Part shown: piece after piece, positions 20,763-31,408 of the stretch | Layout: the number at the start of each line of letters is the position of its first letter | Position numbering within the stretch: position 1 is the stretch's first letter | NCBI GenBank assembly: GCA_031276535.1 | Contig: JAISMV010000054.1 | Span: forward strand, 1-46,649 | DNA: 46,649 nucleotides | From: Flavobacteriaceae bacterium | GTDB lineage: Bacteria; Bacteroidota; Bacteroidia; Flavobacteriales; Weeksellaceae | Direction of reading: 5' to 3' | Program-made: the position numbers and the translations under genes | The notes under the pieces: model-generated | The model's database searches: none | The model's input: only the letters and a program-made list of their open reading frames with translations | What the model was told of the DNA's origin: nothing

Positions 20763-23408
20763 ATGGATTTTAACAAACTAACCATCAAATCACAAGAAGC
20801 TTTGCAACAGGCTCAGGTGATTGCACAAGGACTGGAAAATCAGGCGATAGAGCCGGCACATTTGCTCAAGGCTTTGCTGGAGAGCGAAGCCAGCGTTATT
20901 ACCTTTATACTGAAAAAACAAGATTCAAATTTAGCATATATTAATTCAGAGTTACAATCTATCCTTTCGGAGTTTCCTAAAGTTTCCGGAGGTCAGCTGT
21001 ATCTTTCTCAAAACGCCAACAAAGCTTTAAATGAAGCCTGGCTGGAAGCCAATAAAATGAAAGATGAGTTTGTAAGCCTTGAACATATCTTGTTGGGAAT
21101 TCTTTATGCAAATGATAAAACATCTCAATTATTAAAAAATCAAGGAGTTACAAAGAATGGGGTACTTAAAGCCATTGAAGAGATCCGGAAAGGAGAACGC
21201 GTAACCTCTCAATCAGCGGAAGACACCTACAACTCTTTGAATAAATATGCCAAAAATCTGAATGAATTCGCACAGGAGGGCAAATTAGATCCCGTTATCG
21301 GACGGGACGATGAAATCCGTCGGGTATTGCAAATCCTTTCCCGAAGGACCAAGAACAACCCTATCCTCATCGGAGAGCCCGGCGTGGGTAAAACCGCCAT
21401 AGCCGAAGGGATCGCCCATCGGATTATCAATGGGGATGTTCCCGAAAACCTGAAAGACAAAACAATATATTCTTTGGATATGGGAGCATTGATCGCCGGA
21501 GCCAAGTACAAAGGAGAATTTGAAGAAAGATTGAAGGCCGTGGTGAAAGAAGTGACCTCCTCCGAAGGAAGTATTATTTTGTTTATTGATGAAATTCATA
21601 CTCTGGTCGGTGCCGGAGGGGGTGAAGGCGCCATGGACGCCGCCAATATCCTGAAACCGGCTTTAGCCCGCGGGGAATTGCGTTCCATAGGAGCTACCAC
21701 CTTAAATGAGTATCAAAAATATTTTGAAAAAGACAAAGCCCTGGAAAGGCGTTTCCAAAAAGTATTGGTGGAAGAACCGGATGTGGAAGATGCAATCGCT
21801 ATTCTTCGGGGAATTAAAGAAAGATATGAAGTACACCACAAAGTGCGAATCAAAGACGAAGCAGTCATTACTGCCGTAGAGTTGTCTAACCGGTACATTT
21901 CCGACCGCTTTCTTCCGGACAAGGCTATTGATCTAATGGATGAAGCTTCCGCTAAACTTCGTATGGAAATGAATTCCAAACCGGAAGAACTGGACACACT
22001 CGACCGAAAGAAAATGCAATTGGAAATTGAGTTGGAAGCGGTAAAACGTGAGGCTGAGAGCCCTACCTCCAACGAAAGTATCAAACAATCTAATGAAAAA
22101 AGGCTGGCTTCGGTTAAAGAAGAACTAGCGCAGCTTAATGAAAAGAGGAATGCGCTCAGCGCTTCATGGAAAGCGGAAAAAGAAAGAGCGGAAAAGATTC
22201 AGGAAATACGTAAGAACATAGAAGAATACAAGTTGGAGGCTGAACGCGCTGAACGTATCGGAGATTATGGAAAAGTAGCCGAACTGCGCTACGGAAAAAT
22301 CAAAGAACAGGAAGGGCTGTTGGTTCAAGCCGAAGCTGAATTCTCCGAAGACCGCCCGAGACTGATTAAAGAGGAAGTGGACGGAGAAGACATTGCAGAC
22401 GTGGTTGCCAAATGGACGGGCATACCCGTAACCAAACTCATACAGAGCGAACGTGAAAAACTGTTGAAACTGGAATCGGTTCTCCATAAAAGAGTGGTCG
22501 GGCAGGAAGAAGCAATAGAGGCTGTTGCCGATGCCATCCGCAGAAATCGTGCAGGATTGAACGACGAAAGAAAACCTATCGGTTCTTTCCTTTTTCTGGG
22601 AACTACCGGTGTCGGAAAAACCGAATTGGCAAAGGCACTGGCGGAGTTCTTATTTGATGACGAAAACTCTATGACACGTATTGACATGAGTGAATATCAG
22701 GAAAAACATTCCGTAAGCCGTTTGGTGGGTGCGCCTCCGGGATATGTGGGCTATGACGAGGGAGGACAGCTGACTGAAGCCGTAAGAAGAAGACCGTATT
22801 CCGTAGTGCTTTTGGATGAGATTGAAAAGGCTCATCCCGATGTGTTCAACATTTTGCTTCAGGTTCTGGATGACGGTCGTTTGACCGATAATAAGGGGAG
22901 AACGGTTAATTTTAAAAATACCATTATCGTAATGACATCCAACTTAGGTTCTTCGCTAATTCAGGAGAATTTTGAGAATTTAACAAGTGAAAATTATACG
23001 GAAATTCTGAATTTGACCAAAGAGCAGGTGATGGAATTACTGCGAAAAACTCTGCGTCCGGAATTTTTAAACCGAATTGATGAAACCATTGTATTCAAGC
23101 CATTAAACAGAAATGAAATCCGAAGCATTATCGACATTCAACTGGATTCTCTGAACCGGATATTGGCTAAAAAAGGAATTCATATGAGCATGACCGATGA
23201 AGCCAAAGATTATGTGATGGGAAAGGGCTATGATCCTTCTTTCGGAGCCAGACCTTTAAAAAGATTAATCCAGCACGAAATACTAAATCAATTATCTAAA
23301 GAGATTTTGGGAGGAAAAGTTAACGATAACGATTGCATCATCGCCGATTATTTTCCTGAAACAGGCTTAGTCTTCAGAAAAGACAATAAAGATGTGGAAG
23401 TGGTTTAA
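20763..23408 (+). CDS. clpB: ATP-dependent chaperone ClpB
   Basis: Two AAA+ domains ([29 protein letters not shown]), long coiled-coil M domain, [13 protein letters not shown]. Confidence 0.97.
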   Translation: MDFNKLTIKSQEALQQAQVIAQGLENQAIEPAHLLKALLESEASVITFILKKQDSNLAYINSELQSILSEFPKVSGGQLYLSQNANKALNEAWLEANKMKDEFVSLEHILLGILYANDKTSQLLKNQGVTKNGVLKAIEEIRKGERVTSQSAEDTYNSLNKYAKNLNEFAQEGKLDPVIGRDDEIRRVLQILSRRTKNNPILIGEPGVGKTAIAEGIAHRIINGDVPENLKDKTIYSLDMGALIAGAKYKGEFEERLKAVVKEVTSSEGSIILFIDEIHTLVGAGGGEGAMDAANILKPALARGELRSIGATTLNEYQKYFEKDKALERRFQKVLVEEPDVEDAIAILRGIKERYEVHHKVRIKDEAVITAVELSNRYISDRFLPDKAIDLMDEASAKLRMEMNSKPEELDTLDRKKMQLEIELEAVKREAESPTSNESIKQSNEKRLASVKEELAQLNEKRNALSASWKAEKERAEKIQEIRKNIEEYKLEAERAERIGDYGKVAELRYGKIKEQEGLLVQAEAEFSEDRPRLIKEEVDGEDIADVVAKWTGIPVTKLIQSEREKLLKLESVLHKRVVGQEEAIEAVADAIRRNRAGLNDERKPIGSFLFLGTTGVGKTELAKALAEFLFDDENSMTRIDMSEYQEKHSVSRLVGAPPGYVGYDEGGQLTEAVRRRPYSVVLLDEIEKAHPDVFNILLQVLDDGRLTDNKGRTVNFKNTIIVMTSNLGSSLIQENFENLTSENYTEILNLTKEQVMELLRKTLRPEFLNRIDETIVFKPLNRNEIRSIIDIQLDSLNRILAKKGIHMSMTDEAKDYVMGKGYDPSFGARPLKRLIQHEILNQLSKEILGGKVNDNDCIIADYFPETGLVFRKDNKDVEVV

Positions 23409-23497
23409 AAAACACTGGATTTATCTCAATTTTTATTTACAACAAGAGGGAACAAATGTTTTATCAACCTTAAAAATGAGGATAAGTTAATTGAAAA

Positions 23498-23530
23498 GAG
23501 ACTGTCTGAGACGGGCAGTTTCTTTTTTAT
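23498..23530 (+). terminator. Rho-independent terminator downstream of clpB
   Basis: GAGACTGTCT-gagac-GGGCAGTTTC (10 bp with wobbles) followed by a T-rich tract. Confidence 0.75.
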
Positions 23531-23764
23531 TTTATAAAATTATCTTACGGAAATACGCCATTGGATAAAAACCATACGCGGGGTTTTATAATTTTTTCCA
23601 TATCCCCTGTTAAGCTGTATTTACTCATTGAACTTTTCGTTTTTCATTTCTTAAACCAGCTTCAGATTGATATAAACAATCGTATTATTGTTTTACACTA
23701 TGACAAACAAAGAAGAATTAAGTTTAAAACAGTACCTTTGCATGTCGAAAATTTTAAAGGAAAA

Positions 23765-25672
23765 ATGATTTTAGTACAAAATTTGGGGCTACATTTTGCA
23801 GGAACCTATTTGTTTGAAAATGTTAATTTCAGGATTAACAAGAATGACCGCATCGGGCTGGCAGGAAAAAACGGAGCCGGAAAATCTACCTTGTTAAAGA
23901 TTTTGGCAGGGGAACAGCCTTCCACAGAAGGTTCGGTAGAAAAAGAAGGAGAAGTACGAATCGGGTTTTTGAAACAGGATCTTGATTTTGAAAAAGGTCG
24001 TACGGTTTGGGATGAGGCGAAACAGGCATTCAAGGAATTAAACAAGATCAACGATAAAATTGATAAGATCAACCACGAGTTGGCTACCCGTACAGATTAT
24101 GAATCGGAAGGATACCACAAGCTAATTCATGATCTGACAGATCTCACTGATCGGTTCTCTCATCTGGGGGGATACAACACTGAGGGAGAAATAGAAAAAA
24201 TACTAAAAGGGCTGGGCTTTAAAGAGTCCGATTTTGAAAAACTTACGGATGATTTTTCCGGAGGATGGAGAATGCGGATCGAATTGGCAAAATTATTGCT
24301 GGAAGAAAACGATGTATTATTGCTGGATGAGCCTACAAACCATTTGGACATAGAGTCTATTATCTGGCTGGAAGGCTTTTTAATCAACTACAGAGGCGCT
24401 GTAGTTTTAGTCTCCCACGACAAACAATTCCTGACCAATGTTACCAACAGAACCATAGAAATATCCAACCGTTCCATTCAGGATTATAAGGTCAACTATA
24501 CAAAGTACCTGATTTTAAGACAAGAACGAAAAGAAAAATTACTTCAATCCCAAAAAAATCAGGAGCAGGAGATCAAACGCACGGAACAACTCATCGAGAA
24601 ATTCCGATATAAAGCCAGTAAAGCCGCTTTTGCTCAGTCACTTATTAAAAAACTGGACAAGGTGGAACGGATCGAAGTGGAAGACGAAGATATTACCCGT
24701 TTTAACATTCGGTTTGAACCCAGTGTTACTCCCGGAAAAGTATTGTTTAAAGCAGAAAATTTAAGCAAGTCTTTCGATGGTTATCAGGTTTTCCAACATG
24801 CGGATTTTTATATTGAAAGAGGAGAGAAAATTGCTTTCGTGGGACAGAATGGGCAGGGAAAAACCACTCTAGCTAAAATTTTGGATGGTATCTTACCCTA
24901 TGACGGAACCTTGGAAATAGGACACAACGTACAGATCGGGTATTTTGCCCAAAATCAGGCGGAAGTTTTAGACGGGAACAAAACGATTCTGGAAGAAGCA
25001 GAAGATTCCGCAACGGAAGAATCCCGCCCGAGAGTACGGGATCTGCTGGGTTCTTTTCTTTTTCAGGGGGATGAAGTTCAGAAAAAAGTATCCGTACTTT
25101 CAGGAGGAGAAAGAAACCGGCTGGCTTTGTGTAAATTATTGCTTCGTCCTTTTAATACCTTAATTATGGACGAACCTACCAACCATTTAGACCTGCAATC
25201 CAAGGCGATACTGAAACAAGCCTTAAAAAATTATCAGGGTACTTTAATTCTGGTTTCTCACGACCGGGAATTTTTAGACGGTCTGGCAAATAAGATCTTT
25301 GAATTCCGAAACGGTGAAATAAAAGAATTTTTAGGAGGAATAACCGAATATCTGGACTACAGGAAAAAGGAAAACATGCGGGAGGTCGATTTGGAAAAAC
25401 CTGTTGCCCAACCGGTTCCTAAGACACCAACAAATGCTTCTAAAAGTAAAGGAGCACCACTTGAAGACAAGGAACGGAAAGCTTTGGAAAACAAATTATC
25501 CAAGCTGGAAAATGAAATTGAACAGGTTGAAGATCAGATTAAAAAAATAGAAGCTTCTTTTTCCGGAGAAAATCCTACGGAAGAACAGTTAAAAAAGTAC
25601 GTCGATATTAAAGAAAAATTGGCGAGCTTAAATACCGATTGGGAGAAAATTTTCAAACAATTGAACGAATAA
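23765..25672 (+). CDS. ABC-F family ATP-binding protein
   Basis: Two ABC domains ([36 protein letters not shown] in both halves) and a C-terminal coiled coil. TACCTTTG at 23733-23740 supports the ATG at 23765 over ORF start 23561. Confidence 0.93.
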   Translation: MILVQNLGLHFAGTYLFENVNFRINKNDRIGLAGKNGAGKSTLLKILAGEQPSTEGSVEKEGEVRIGFLKQDLDFEKGRTVWDEAKQAFKELNKINDKIDKINHELATRTDYESEGYHKLIHDLTDLTDRFSHLGGYNTEGEIEKILKGLGFKESDFEKLTDDFSGGWRMRIELAKLLLEENDVLLLDEPTNHLDIESIIWLEGFLINYRGAVVLVSHDKQFLTNVTNRTIEISNRSIQDYKVNYTKYLILRQERKEKLLQSQKNQEQEIKRTEQLIEKFRYKASKAAFAQSLIKKLDKVERIEVEDEDITRFNIRFEPSVTPGKVLFKAENLSKSFDGYQVFQHADFYIERGEKIAFVGQNGQGKTTLAKILDGILPYDGTLEIGHNVQIGYFAQNQAEVLDGNKTILEEAEDSATEESRPRVRDLLGSFLFQGDEVQKKVSVLSGGERNRLALCKLLLRPFNTLIMDEPTNHLDLQSKAILKQALKNYQGTLILVSHDREFLDGLANKIFEFRNGEIKEFLGGITEYLDYRKKENMREVDLEKPVAQPVPKTPTNASKSKGAPLEDKERKALENKLSKLENEIEQVEDQIKKIEASFSGENPTEEQLKKYVDIKEKLASLNTDWEKIFKQLNE

Positions 25673-25810
25673 GGGAGGAATTTTATTTTTAATACAAACT
25701 ACTCTTTTCAGCATAATTAAAGTATGAAAAAATAATTTATTTGAGAATAAACAGTCCTTTTTTAAAAGGATTCTTTATCTTTGTTATTAATTTCTTAATT
25801 TAGGTTCACT

Positions 25811-26686
25811 TTGAGTATATTTACTTTTACTCTCATCCTGTTCTTAGGAGCAATCGTGGCAGGAATGGTAGGATCTCTTACAGGACTGGGGGGAGGTGTG
25901 GTTATTATTCCTCTGCTCGCACTGGGATTTGGGGTGGATATTAAATATGTCGTGGGGACAGCATTGATAACTTCCATAGCGACTTCTTCCGGTGCTGCTA
26001 CTGCGTATATCAAAAAAGGAATGACGAATGTGCGAATCGGGATGTTTCTGGAGGTGGCAACTACGGCAGGTGCGGTTTTAGGAGCTTTGGTTGCGGTATT
26101 TTTATCGACTTCGGTTATTTACATTATTTTAGGAATTACCTTGATATTTTCTTCGGCAATGATTGTAAGAAAGAAAGACACTTCTGTTGATCATTCCTCT
26201 CCGGGAAGTAAATGGGCTTCCGTACTAAAGTTAAACGGAACCTGCCCCACTCCCGACGGAATACAAAAGTATAATGTGCGAAATGTCACTGCCGGATTCT
26301 CCTTAATGACTCTCGCCGGAGTACTTTCGGGAATTCTCGGAATCGGTTCCGGCTCCCTGAAAGTCTTAGCCATGGATATTGCCATGAAAATACCCTTTAA
26401 GGTCTCTACCACCACATCCAGTTTCATGGTTGGCGTAACCGCTGCTGCCGGTGCGGTAATTTACTTTCAGAGAGGACAGATTGATCCGTTTTTGGCAATG
26501 CCTGTCGTAACAGGCGTATTACTGGGGTCTTTTTTTGGATCTAAAATTTTAATGATTATTAATGTGGGATTATTACGTAAGATTTTTAGTTTTGTAATAG
26601 CTATTTTAGCTGTTCAAATGATATACAGAGGGATGGAATTTTATTTGTTAAAATGGTTTCCTTATATAAACCTTCCTGAAATTTAA
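25811..26686 (+). CDS. Sulfite exporter TauE/SafE family protein
   Basis: Polytopic; GSLTGLGGGVVIIPLLALGFGVDIKYVVGTALITSIATSSGAATAY. TTG start. Confidence 0.9.
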   Translation: MSIFTFTLILFLGAIVAGMVGSLTGLGGGVVIIPLLALGFGVDIKYVVGTALITSIATSSGAATAYIKKGMTNVRIGMFLEVATTAGAVLGALVAVFLSTSVIYIILGITLIFSSAMIVRKKDTSVDHSSPGSKWASVLKLNGTCPTPDGIQKYNVRNVTAGFSLMTLAGVLSGILGIGSGSLKVLAMDIAMKIPFKVSTTTSSFMVGVTAAAGAVIYFQRGQIDPFLAMPVVTGVLLGSFFGSKILMIINVGLLRKIFSFVIAILAVQMIYRGMEFYLLKWFPYINLPEI

Positions 26687-26693
26687 ATAAAGA

Positions 26694-27092
26694 ATGAGTA
26701 CTATTTTTTCCGGAGAGTTTTGGGCAAAACGAGATGTTGAATTCTACATCGGTAAGTTACTACGATATGGAGTAATACTCGCCTCTGTCATTACGGTTAC
26801 AGGAGGGGTTATTTATCTCATCCAACATCCTGATGAAAAACCCGATTTCAGGACATTTACAGGAACCCCCGAATATTTACGGGAACTATCAACCCTTCTT
26901 CCCCGGATCATTCAGTTTGACGGTCTGGCTATTATACAACTGGGCGTTGCGGTTCTGATTGCCACTCCCATATTGCGCGTAGTCTTATCCATTATAGCCT
27001 TTACCATTGAAAAAGACCGTATGTATGTGGTAATCACCTGTATCGTGCTGGCTATTATTTTATCCAATATGTTTTTCGGATTAAAGGAATGA
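26694..27092 (+). CDS. DUF1634 domain-containing membrane protein
   Basis: Three predicted TM segments, adjacency to TauE, IQLGVAVLIATPILRVVLSIIAFTIEKDRMYVVIT motif. Confidence 0.85.
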   Translation: MSTIFSGEFWAKRDVEFYIGKLLRYGVILASVITVTGGVIYLIQHPDEKPDFRTFTGTPEYLRELSTLLPRIIQFDGLAIIQLGVAVLIATPILRVVLSIIAFTIEKDRMYVVITCIVLAIILSNMFFGLKE

Positions 27093-27139
27093 AAAACCGG
27101 ATTTTTTAATTAAACTTTGTGCCTGTTTATTACTTTTAA

Positions 27140-29338
27140 ATGCAGAAAAAGATAAAACATATCGTATCTGAAAGTACTTTTTTTATTTTTAGTTTTTACT
27201 TCAGCCGTGGATTACGTATTACTCTTGCTATGGTTGCACCCATACTTATAGGAGGAGCATTTAACAGATTGGATATAGGAATATTAGTATCATCCGGAGC
27301 TTTAGTTGCAGGAATCGGAGACAATCCCGGGTCTTTTAAAATTAAACTTTACACCCAGCTGATAGGAGCGTTGTTTTATTTTATAGTGGTAGTAATCAGT
27401 CAGTTATTACTTCCTCACGAATACCTGTTTGGTATCTGGATCACTTTCTGCGGCTTTTTCTTTTCCATGTTTTTTATTTATGGTTCTCGGGCTGTAAGCG
27501 TCAGTATATCATCGCTGTTGTGTATTGTTTTTGCATGCGGTTTTCAAAATCAGGATATTATAACCAACACCGCGGGAATGATGTTCGGAGTTATCTTTTT
27601 TTATGGAATTCTTTCTCTGGGATTGTGGAGAGTACAGCCGTACCGGGTGATTGAACAAAGAATCAGTGAAAATATTAAACAGTTAAGTGAATACACGGAA
27701 CTGATTCGTCAATATTTTCTCCTAAAATCGGATTTCCCCAAAAGCAAACAAAAGCAGGAAGAAATTTCAAACAAAATTTTTGAAAAGCAGGAAAAAATAC
27801 ACGCCAATCATGAAGACATTCGGGAGAATCTGTTCAAACAGAGAATTAATGCCAAGAGCTTTTCCGCCAAAGGAAGAAAAATGACTTTGGTATTCAGCGC
27901 TTTGATCGATCTATACGAACAGCTGATCTCGTTCAATCTGCAAGACGATAAATTAATTTCTTCTTTGGAAAAAAGCGGATTACAAAATGATTTTCATTCC
28001 TGTCTGACCCATATGGGACACATATTGAATGAACTAAACTGGTCTATTAATTTAGGTAAAAAAGTTACGGTTCATATAGATACGTCTTTACTGGATCGTT
28101 TTAAAGAACGAATTTTAACTCTGGAAGAGGACGAAAAAGAGGTCGATATTCACGCCCTAAAACATATCCGATTCATATTCAGATCGTTTTATAAGCAAAC
28201 TTACGTTATTAAATCTCTTATCAATGGAGAATTTGATGCGGAAAAAAAACAATATGAGGATTTGGAACTGGAAAAGTTCACTAAACAATACAACTATAAT
28301 TTTTCCACTTTCCGGGCGAATTTAAATTTACGTTCCAACATCTTCCGGCATGCTCTCAGGGTAAGTCTCGCCATATTCCTTTCGTATATAATTTGCAGCA
28401 TACTGGAAATCAAATATTTTGCATGGGTATTCCTGACGATTATCCTGATATTGAAACCCGTTTACGGGAATACCAAAAACTTTGCCATTCAAAGATTGCA
28501 GGGAACTTTGATCGGAGCTGTAATCACACTGGGACTGCTGCTTCTCACCCAAAACATGTATGTTATCTGTGCCGTGACTTTCATTTGTATTCTCGGAGCC
28601 TACAGTTTCATTCCCGTCTATTACAAAACCGGTGTTGTCTTTGTTACTATTTTTGTAATTCTCCTTATTTTTTTAGAACATCAGGGCAGCGGAGGACTCA
28701 CAAATATATACCACCGTTTGGGTGGAACTGCCATAGCCGTAGTGATAGTCTTTATTCTCAGTTTTTCGTTTCTTCCCACTTGGGAATATAAGATCTTGCC
28801 TCTATTAATTGGAAAACTGGTAAAATATAATTTAACCTATTTTAAAAAAATTTCCCATATTCTGCAAAATGAAGATAAATTCTTCGATACGGAATTGAAA
28901 TTATCCAGAAAAGACGTGCTATTGGGAACTTCCAATCTCTCCGGCGCTTTCCAGAGAATTATTTCCGAACCTCAGCTTTCCAAAGATTATAAATCGGATG
29001 TATATAATATTCAGACAATTATTAATCTGCTTTCCACCCGGATTTCTTCCCTTAAAGCCTATGCTTCCCGAAGTCATGAAATTACGGAGACCGACCGGAA
29101 GCTGATCTACTTTATTGAAAATACTTTATACAACTGCCTATTGGCTGTCAGGGGGGATGAAATCACATTTGATGCTGACTGGAAAGAAGAGGAAATCAAT
29201 CTCTCTTTTGATGATCAATCTCTTATCACGTATCAATTAAGAGAAATTAATACTTTGGTGCAACAAATCTATATTTATATAAACAAGCTGAATAAGTTTC
29301 CGGAATGGAAAAATTCCCGAAGGGAAGTTCCTATTTAA
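27140..29338 (+). CDS. FUSC/YccS-like family membrane protein
   Basis: Two hydrophobic TM bundles flanking a soluble helical domain; AWVFLTIILILKPVYGNTKNFAIQRLQGTLIGA is FUSC-like. Confidence 0.88.
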   Translation: MQKKIKHIVSESTFFIFSFYFSRGLRITLAMVAPILIGGAFNRLDIGILVSSGALVAGIGDNPGSFKIKLYTQLIGALFYFIVVVISQLLLPHEYLFGIWITFCGFFFSMFFIYGSRAVSVSISSLLCIVFACGFQNQDIITNTAGMMFGVIFFYGILSLGLWRVQPYRVIEQRISENIKQLSEYTELIRQYFLLKSDFPKSKQKQEEISNKIFEKQEKIHANHEDIRENLFKQRINAKSFSAKGRKMTLVFSALIDLYEQLISFNLQDDKLISSLEKSGLQNDFHSCLTHMGHILNELNWSINLGKKVTVHIDTSLLDRFKERILTLEEDEKEVDIHALKHIRFIFRSFYKQTYVIKSLINGEFDAEKKQYEDLELEKFTKQYNYNFSTFRANLNLRSNIFRHALRVSLAIFLSYIICSILEIKYFAWVFLTIILILKPVYGNTKNFAIQRLQGTLIGAVITLGLLLLTQNMYVICAVTFICILGAYSFIPVYYKTGVVFVTIFVILLIFLEHQGSGGLTNIYHRLGGTAIAVVIVFILSFSFLPTWEYKILPLLIGKLVKYNLTYFKKISHILQNEDKFFDTELKLSRKDVLLGTSNLSGAFQRIISEPQLSKDYKSDVYNIQTIINLLSTRISSLKAYASRSHEITETDRKLIYFIENTLYNCLLAVRGDEITFDADWKEEEINLSFDDQSLITYQLREINTLVQQIYIYINKLNKFPEWKNSRREVPI

Positions 29339-30083
29339 ATTCCGGATATTCTATCTTGTCATTTTTAATTCTCTCATAAATCATGTTATAAGTTTTTTCT
29401 TTAAGGGTGTCTTTTGTTTCCTTCTCATCCGGATATAAAATAGCCAGTCTTTCCACTTTTACTCTTCCCGGATATCCTAAAGTAAACACAAAAGGAAACA
29501 TGTTTTTCAGGTTATGAACGGCATAAACCACAATAGGAACATTACAATAAATGGAGGATACGAAAGCCCCGTCCTTAAATTTTCCTAAAACTATATCTCT
29601 GTCAGGTACACCTCCTTCTGAAAAAAGAACGATATTTTTATTTCTTTGGGTGATTGCTTTTTTCACCGCCGAGAATACGGTTCCCCGGCTTTCTTTGGAC
29701 GATCTGTCCACCAAAATGGAAATTCTTTTATAAATTCTTCCAAATACAGGATACCTTTCCAACTCTTTTTTTCCCACAAAAACTATCGGATGCTGAGGAT
29801 GCAGAATAAACATTAAAACTATGTCTATCATGGAGGTATGGTTAGAAACCAGTATATAATTTTCTTTCGGATTCAGTTTTTCGGAAGAATGCAGCGTATA
29901 AGAGAACCCTATTCCATAGAACAGAATATATGACCATAATCTTATAAAGAAATATGATAACTTGTCATTTTTACAATACGTCAGAATGTAAATGGTTATT
30001 CCAACGGAAATCGTAGTTAAAGCAACCAGAATATAAAACCAGATCTTCCAGATGACCACTAATGTAATTCTCAAATATTTCAT
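29331..30083 (-). CDS. 1-acyl-sn-glycerol-3-phosphate acyltransferase (PlsC-type)
   Basis: NHTSMID (HX4D), VGKKELERYPVFGRIYKRISILVDR, FSEGGVPD, FKDGAF. Confidence 0.9.
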   Translation of the reverse strand: MKYLRITLVVIWKIWFYILVALTTISVGITIYILTYCKNDKLSYFFIRLWSYILFYGIGFSYTLHSSEKLNPKENYILVSNHTSMIDIVLMFILHPQHPIVFVGKKELERYPVFGRIYKRISILVDRSSKESRGTVFSAVKKAITQRNKNIVLFSEGGVPDRDIVLGKFKDGAFVSSIYCNVPIVVYAVHNLKNMFPFVFTLGYPGRVKVERLAILYPDEKETKDTLKEKTYNMIYERIKNDKIEYPEFK

Positions 30084-30088
30084 GTTTT

Positions 30089-31060
30089 TTAATCAATATG
30101 AGCTTCCAGCAATATGGTTTTTTCTTTAGGTTTAAGTTCTATATCTTTAAGGGCTGCCGGAAGCAGAATGCTTTGACCTTTCGTAATTTCAACCGAGAAG
30201 GATTCGCCGTTTATGCTATAGTTTCCCTCCACACAAATTACTATTCTGAAAGATTGGGGAAGGTTTTCCAATTTCTTGTTTTCCGTAAGTATGAACCGGG
30301 AAACGGTAAAATAATCCGATTTCACCAATACGGCTTCTTTTGCGCTTTTATCATACGGAGAGAATGGTTGTTTTATAAAGGAAAAGTCGGAAACTTCTTT
30401 TGCCTGTTGAATATGCAATTCTCTTTTTTTCCCATCTTTATCAATTCTGTCGTAATCATAAATCCGGTAAGTAACATCTGAAGTCTGTTGAATTTCAACA
30501 ACGGAAACCCCTTTTCCCATCGCATGTACCCTTCCGGAGGGAATAAAAATGACTTCTTCTTTTTTTGGGTATACTTTTCTTAGAACGGATTCAACGGTAT
30601 TTTTTTCTATGCTTTCGGAGAAAATTTCCGGGGTTATACCTTCTTCAAATCCGAGGATAACTTCCGAATCAGGTTCGGTATCCAAGATATACCACATTTC
30701 CGTTTTCCCGAATGAATTGTGATTTTTTTTGGCATATTCATCGTTGGGGTGTACCTGAACGGAAAGCGGAGCTGCTGCATCCAGAAACTTGACCAATAGC
30801 GGAAATTGATCGCCATATTGCCGATAAACCTTTTCTCCTACCAACTTATCTTTATATTCTGTTATCAGATCATTCAAATTCTTTCCTTTAAGCACTCCAT
30901 TGGAAACCACACTCACAAATCCGGGAACTGTTGAAATTTCCCAACTTTCTCCTGTGTTCTCTTCTGTAATATCTTTCCCGAAATTCTTTAATTTGTTCCC
31001 TCCCCAGACTCTATAATGAAAGGTTGGTTGAAATAATAATGGATATAATGATGATGACAT
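30089..31060 (-). CDS. manA: Mannose-6-phosphate isomerase, class I type
   Basis: PLLVKFLDAAAPLSVQVHPNDEYA, EMWYILD, FIPSGRVHAMGKGVSVVEIQQTSDVTYRIYDYDR. Confidence 0.93.
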   Translation of the reverse strand: MSSSLYPLLFQPTFHYRVWGGNKLKNFGKDITEENTGESWEISTVPGFVSVVSNGVLKGKNLNDLITEYKDKLVGEKVYRQYGDQFPLLVKFLDAAAPLSVQVHPNDEYAKKNHNSFGKTEMWYILDTEPDSEVILGFEEGITPEIFSESIEKNTVESVLRKVYPKKEEVIFIPSGRVHAMGKGVSVVEIQQTSDVTYRIYDYDRIDKDGKKRELHIQQAKEVSDFSFIKQPFSPYDKSAKEAVLVKSDYFTVSRFILTENKKLENLPQSFRIVICVEGNYSINGESFSVEITKGQSILLPAALKDIELKPKEKTILLEAHID

Positions 31061-31201
31061 TTTCTGTTTTTTATTTAGTACACAAAATTACTGTTTTTAA
31101 ATAAACTAAATATGATAGTTGTTAGCATACATGCCATTTTTAAACCGGATGCAAGGGTTTTGACAGACTAACAAGGGGTTGGAATAATAACGAAAACTCA
31201 T

Positions 31202-31238
31202 CACCGTCCGCTTTTGCCTGTGGCAAAAGCGGACGGTG
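31202..31238. other. Perfect 17-bp hairpin, 3-nt loop, in clpC-manA intergenic region
   Basis: CACCGTCCGCTTTTGCC-TGT-GGCAAAAGCGGACGGTG. Confidence 0.8.
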
Positions 31239-31408
31239 CACACCCGACAACAGCATACGTCGTACATTGATATCCCTGCTTTTTGCTCTTACGGATAGGA
31301 AGAACTACTTACTTGTAAGTTACGATTTTTTTGGGTCTTATACAAGTCTTTTCGCTGTTTTTCTTGCCCGTGCGCTATAAACGTCTGTATTTTATTATGG
31401 TTTCCCAA

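Noticed and set aside
21227-22835. Multiple antisense ORFs inside clpB (94-123 aa)
   Set aside because: Shadow ORFs on the opposite strand of a strongly coding gene; the same applies to antisense ORFs within uvrC, clpC, lepA, ppk2, yeiH and the GSIII gene.
28393-28791. 132-aa alternative-frame ORF inside the FUSC gene
   Set aside because: Same-strand overlap with a clear membrane-protein frame; Cys/His/Arg-rich out-of-frame translation.
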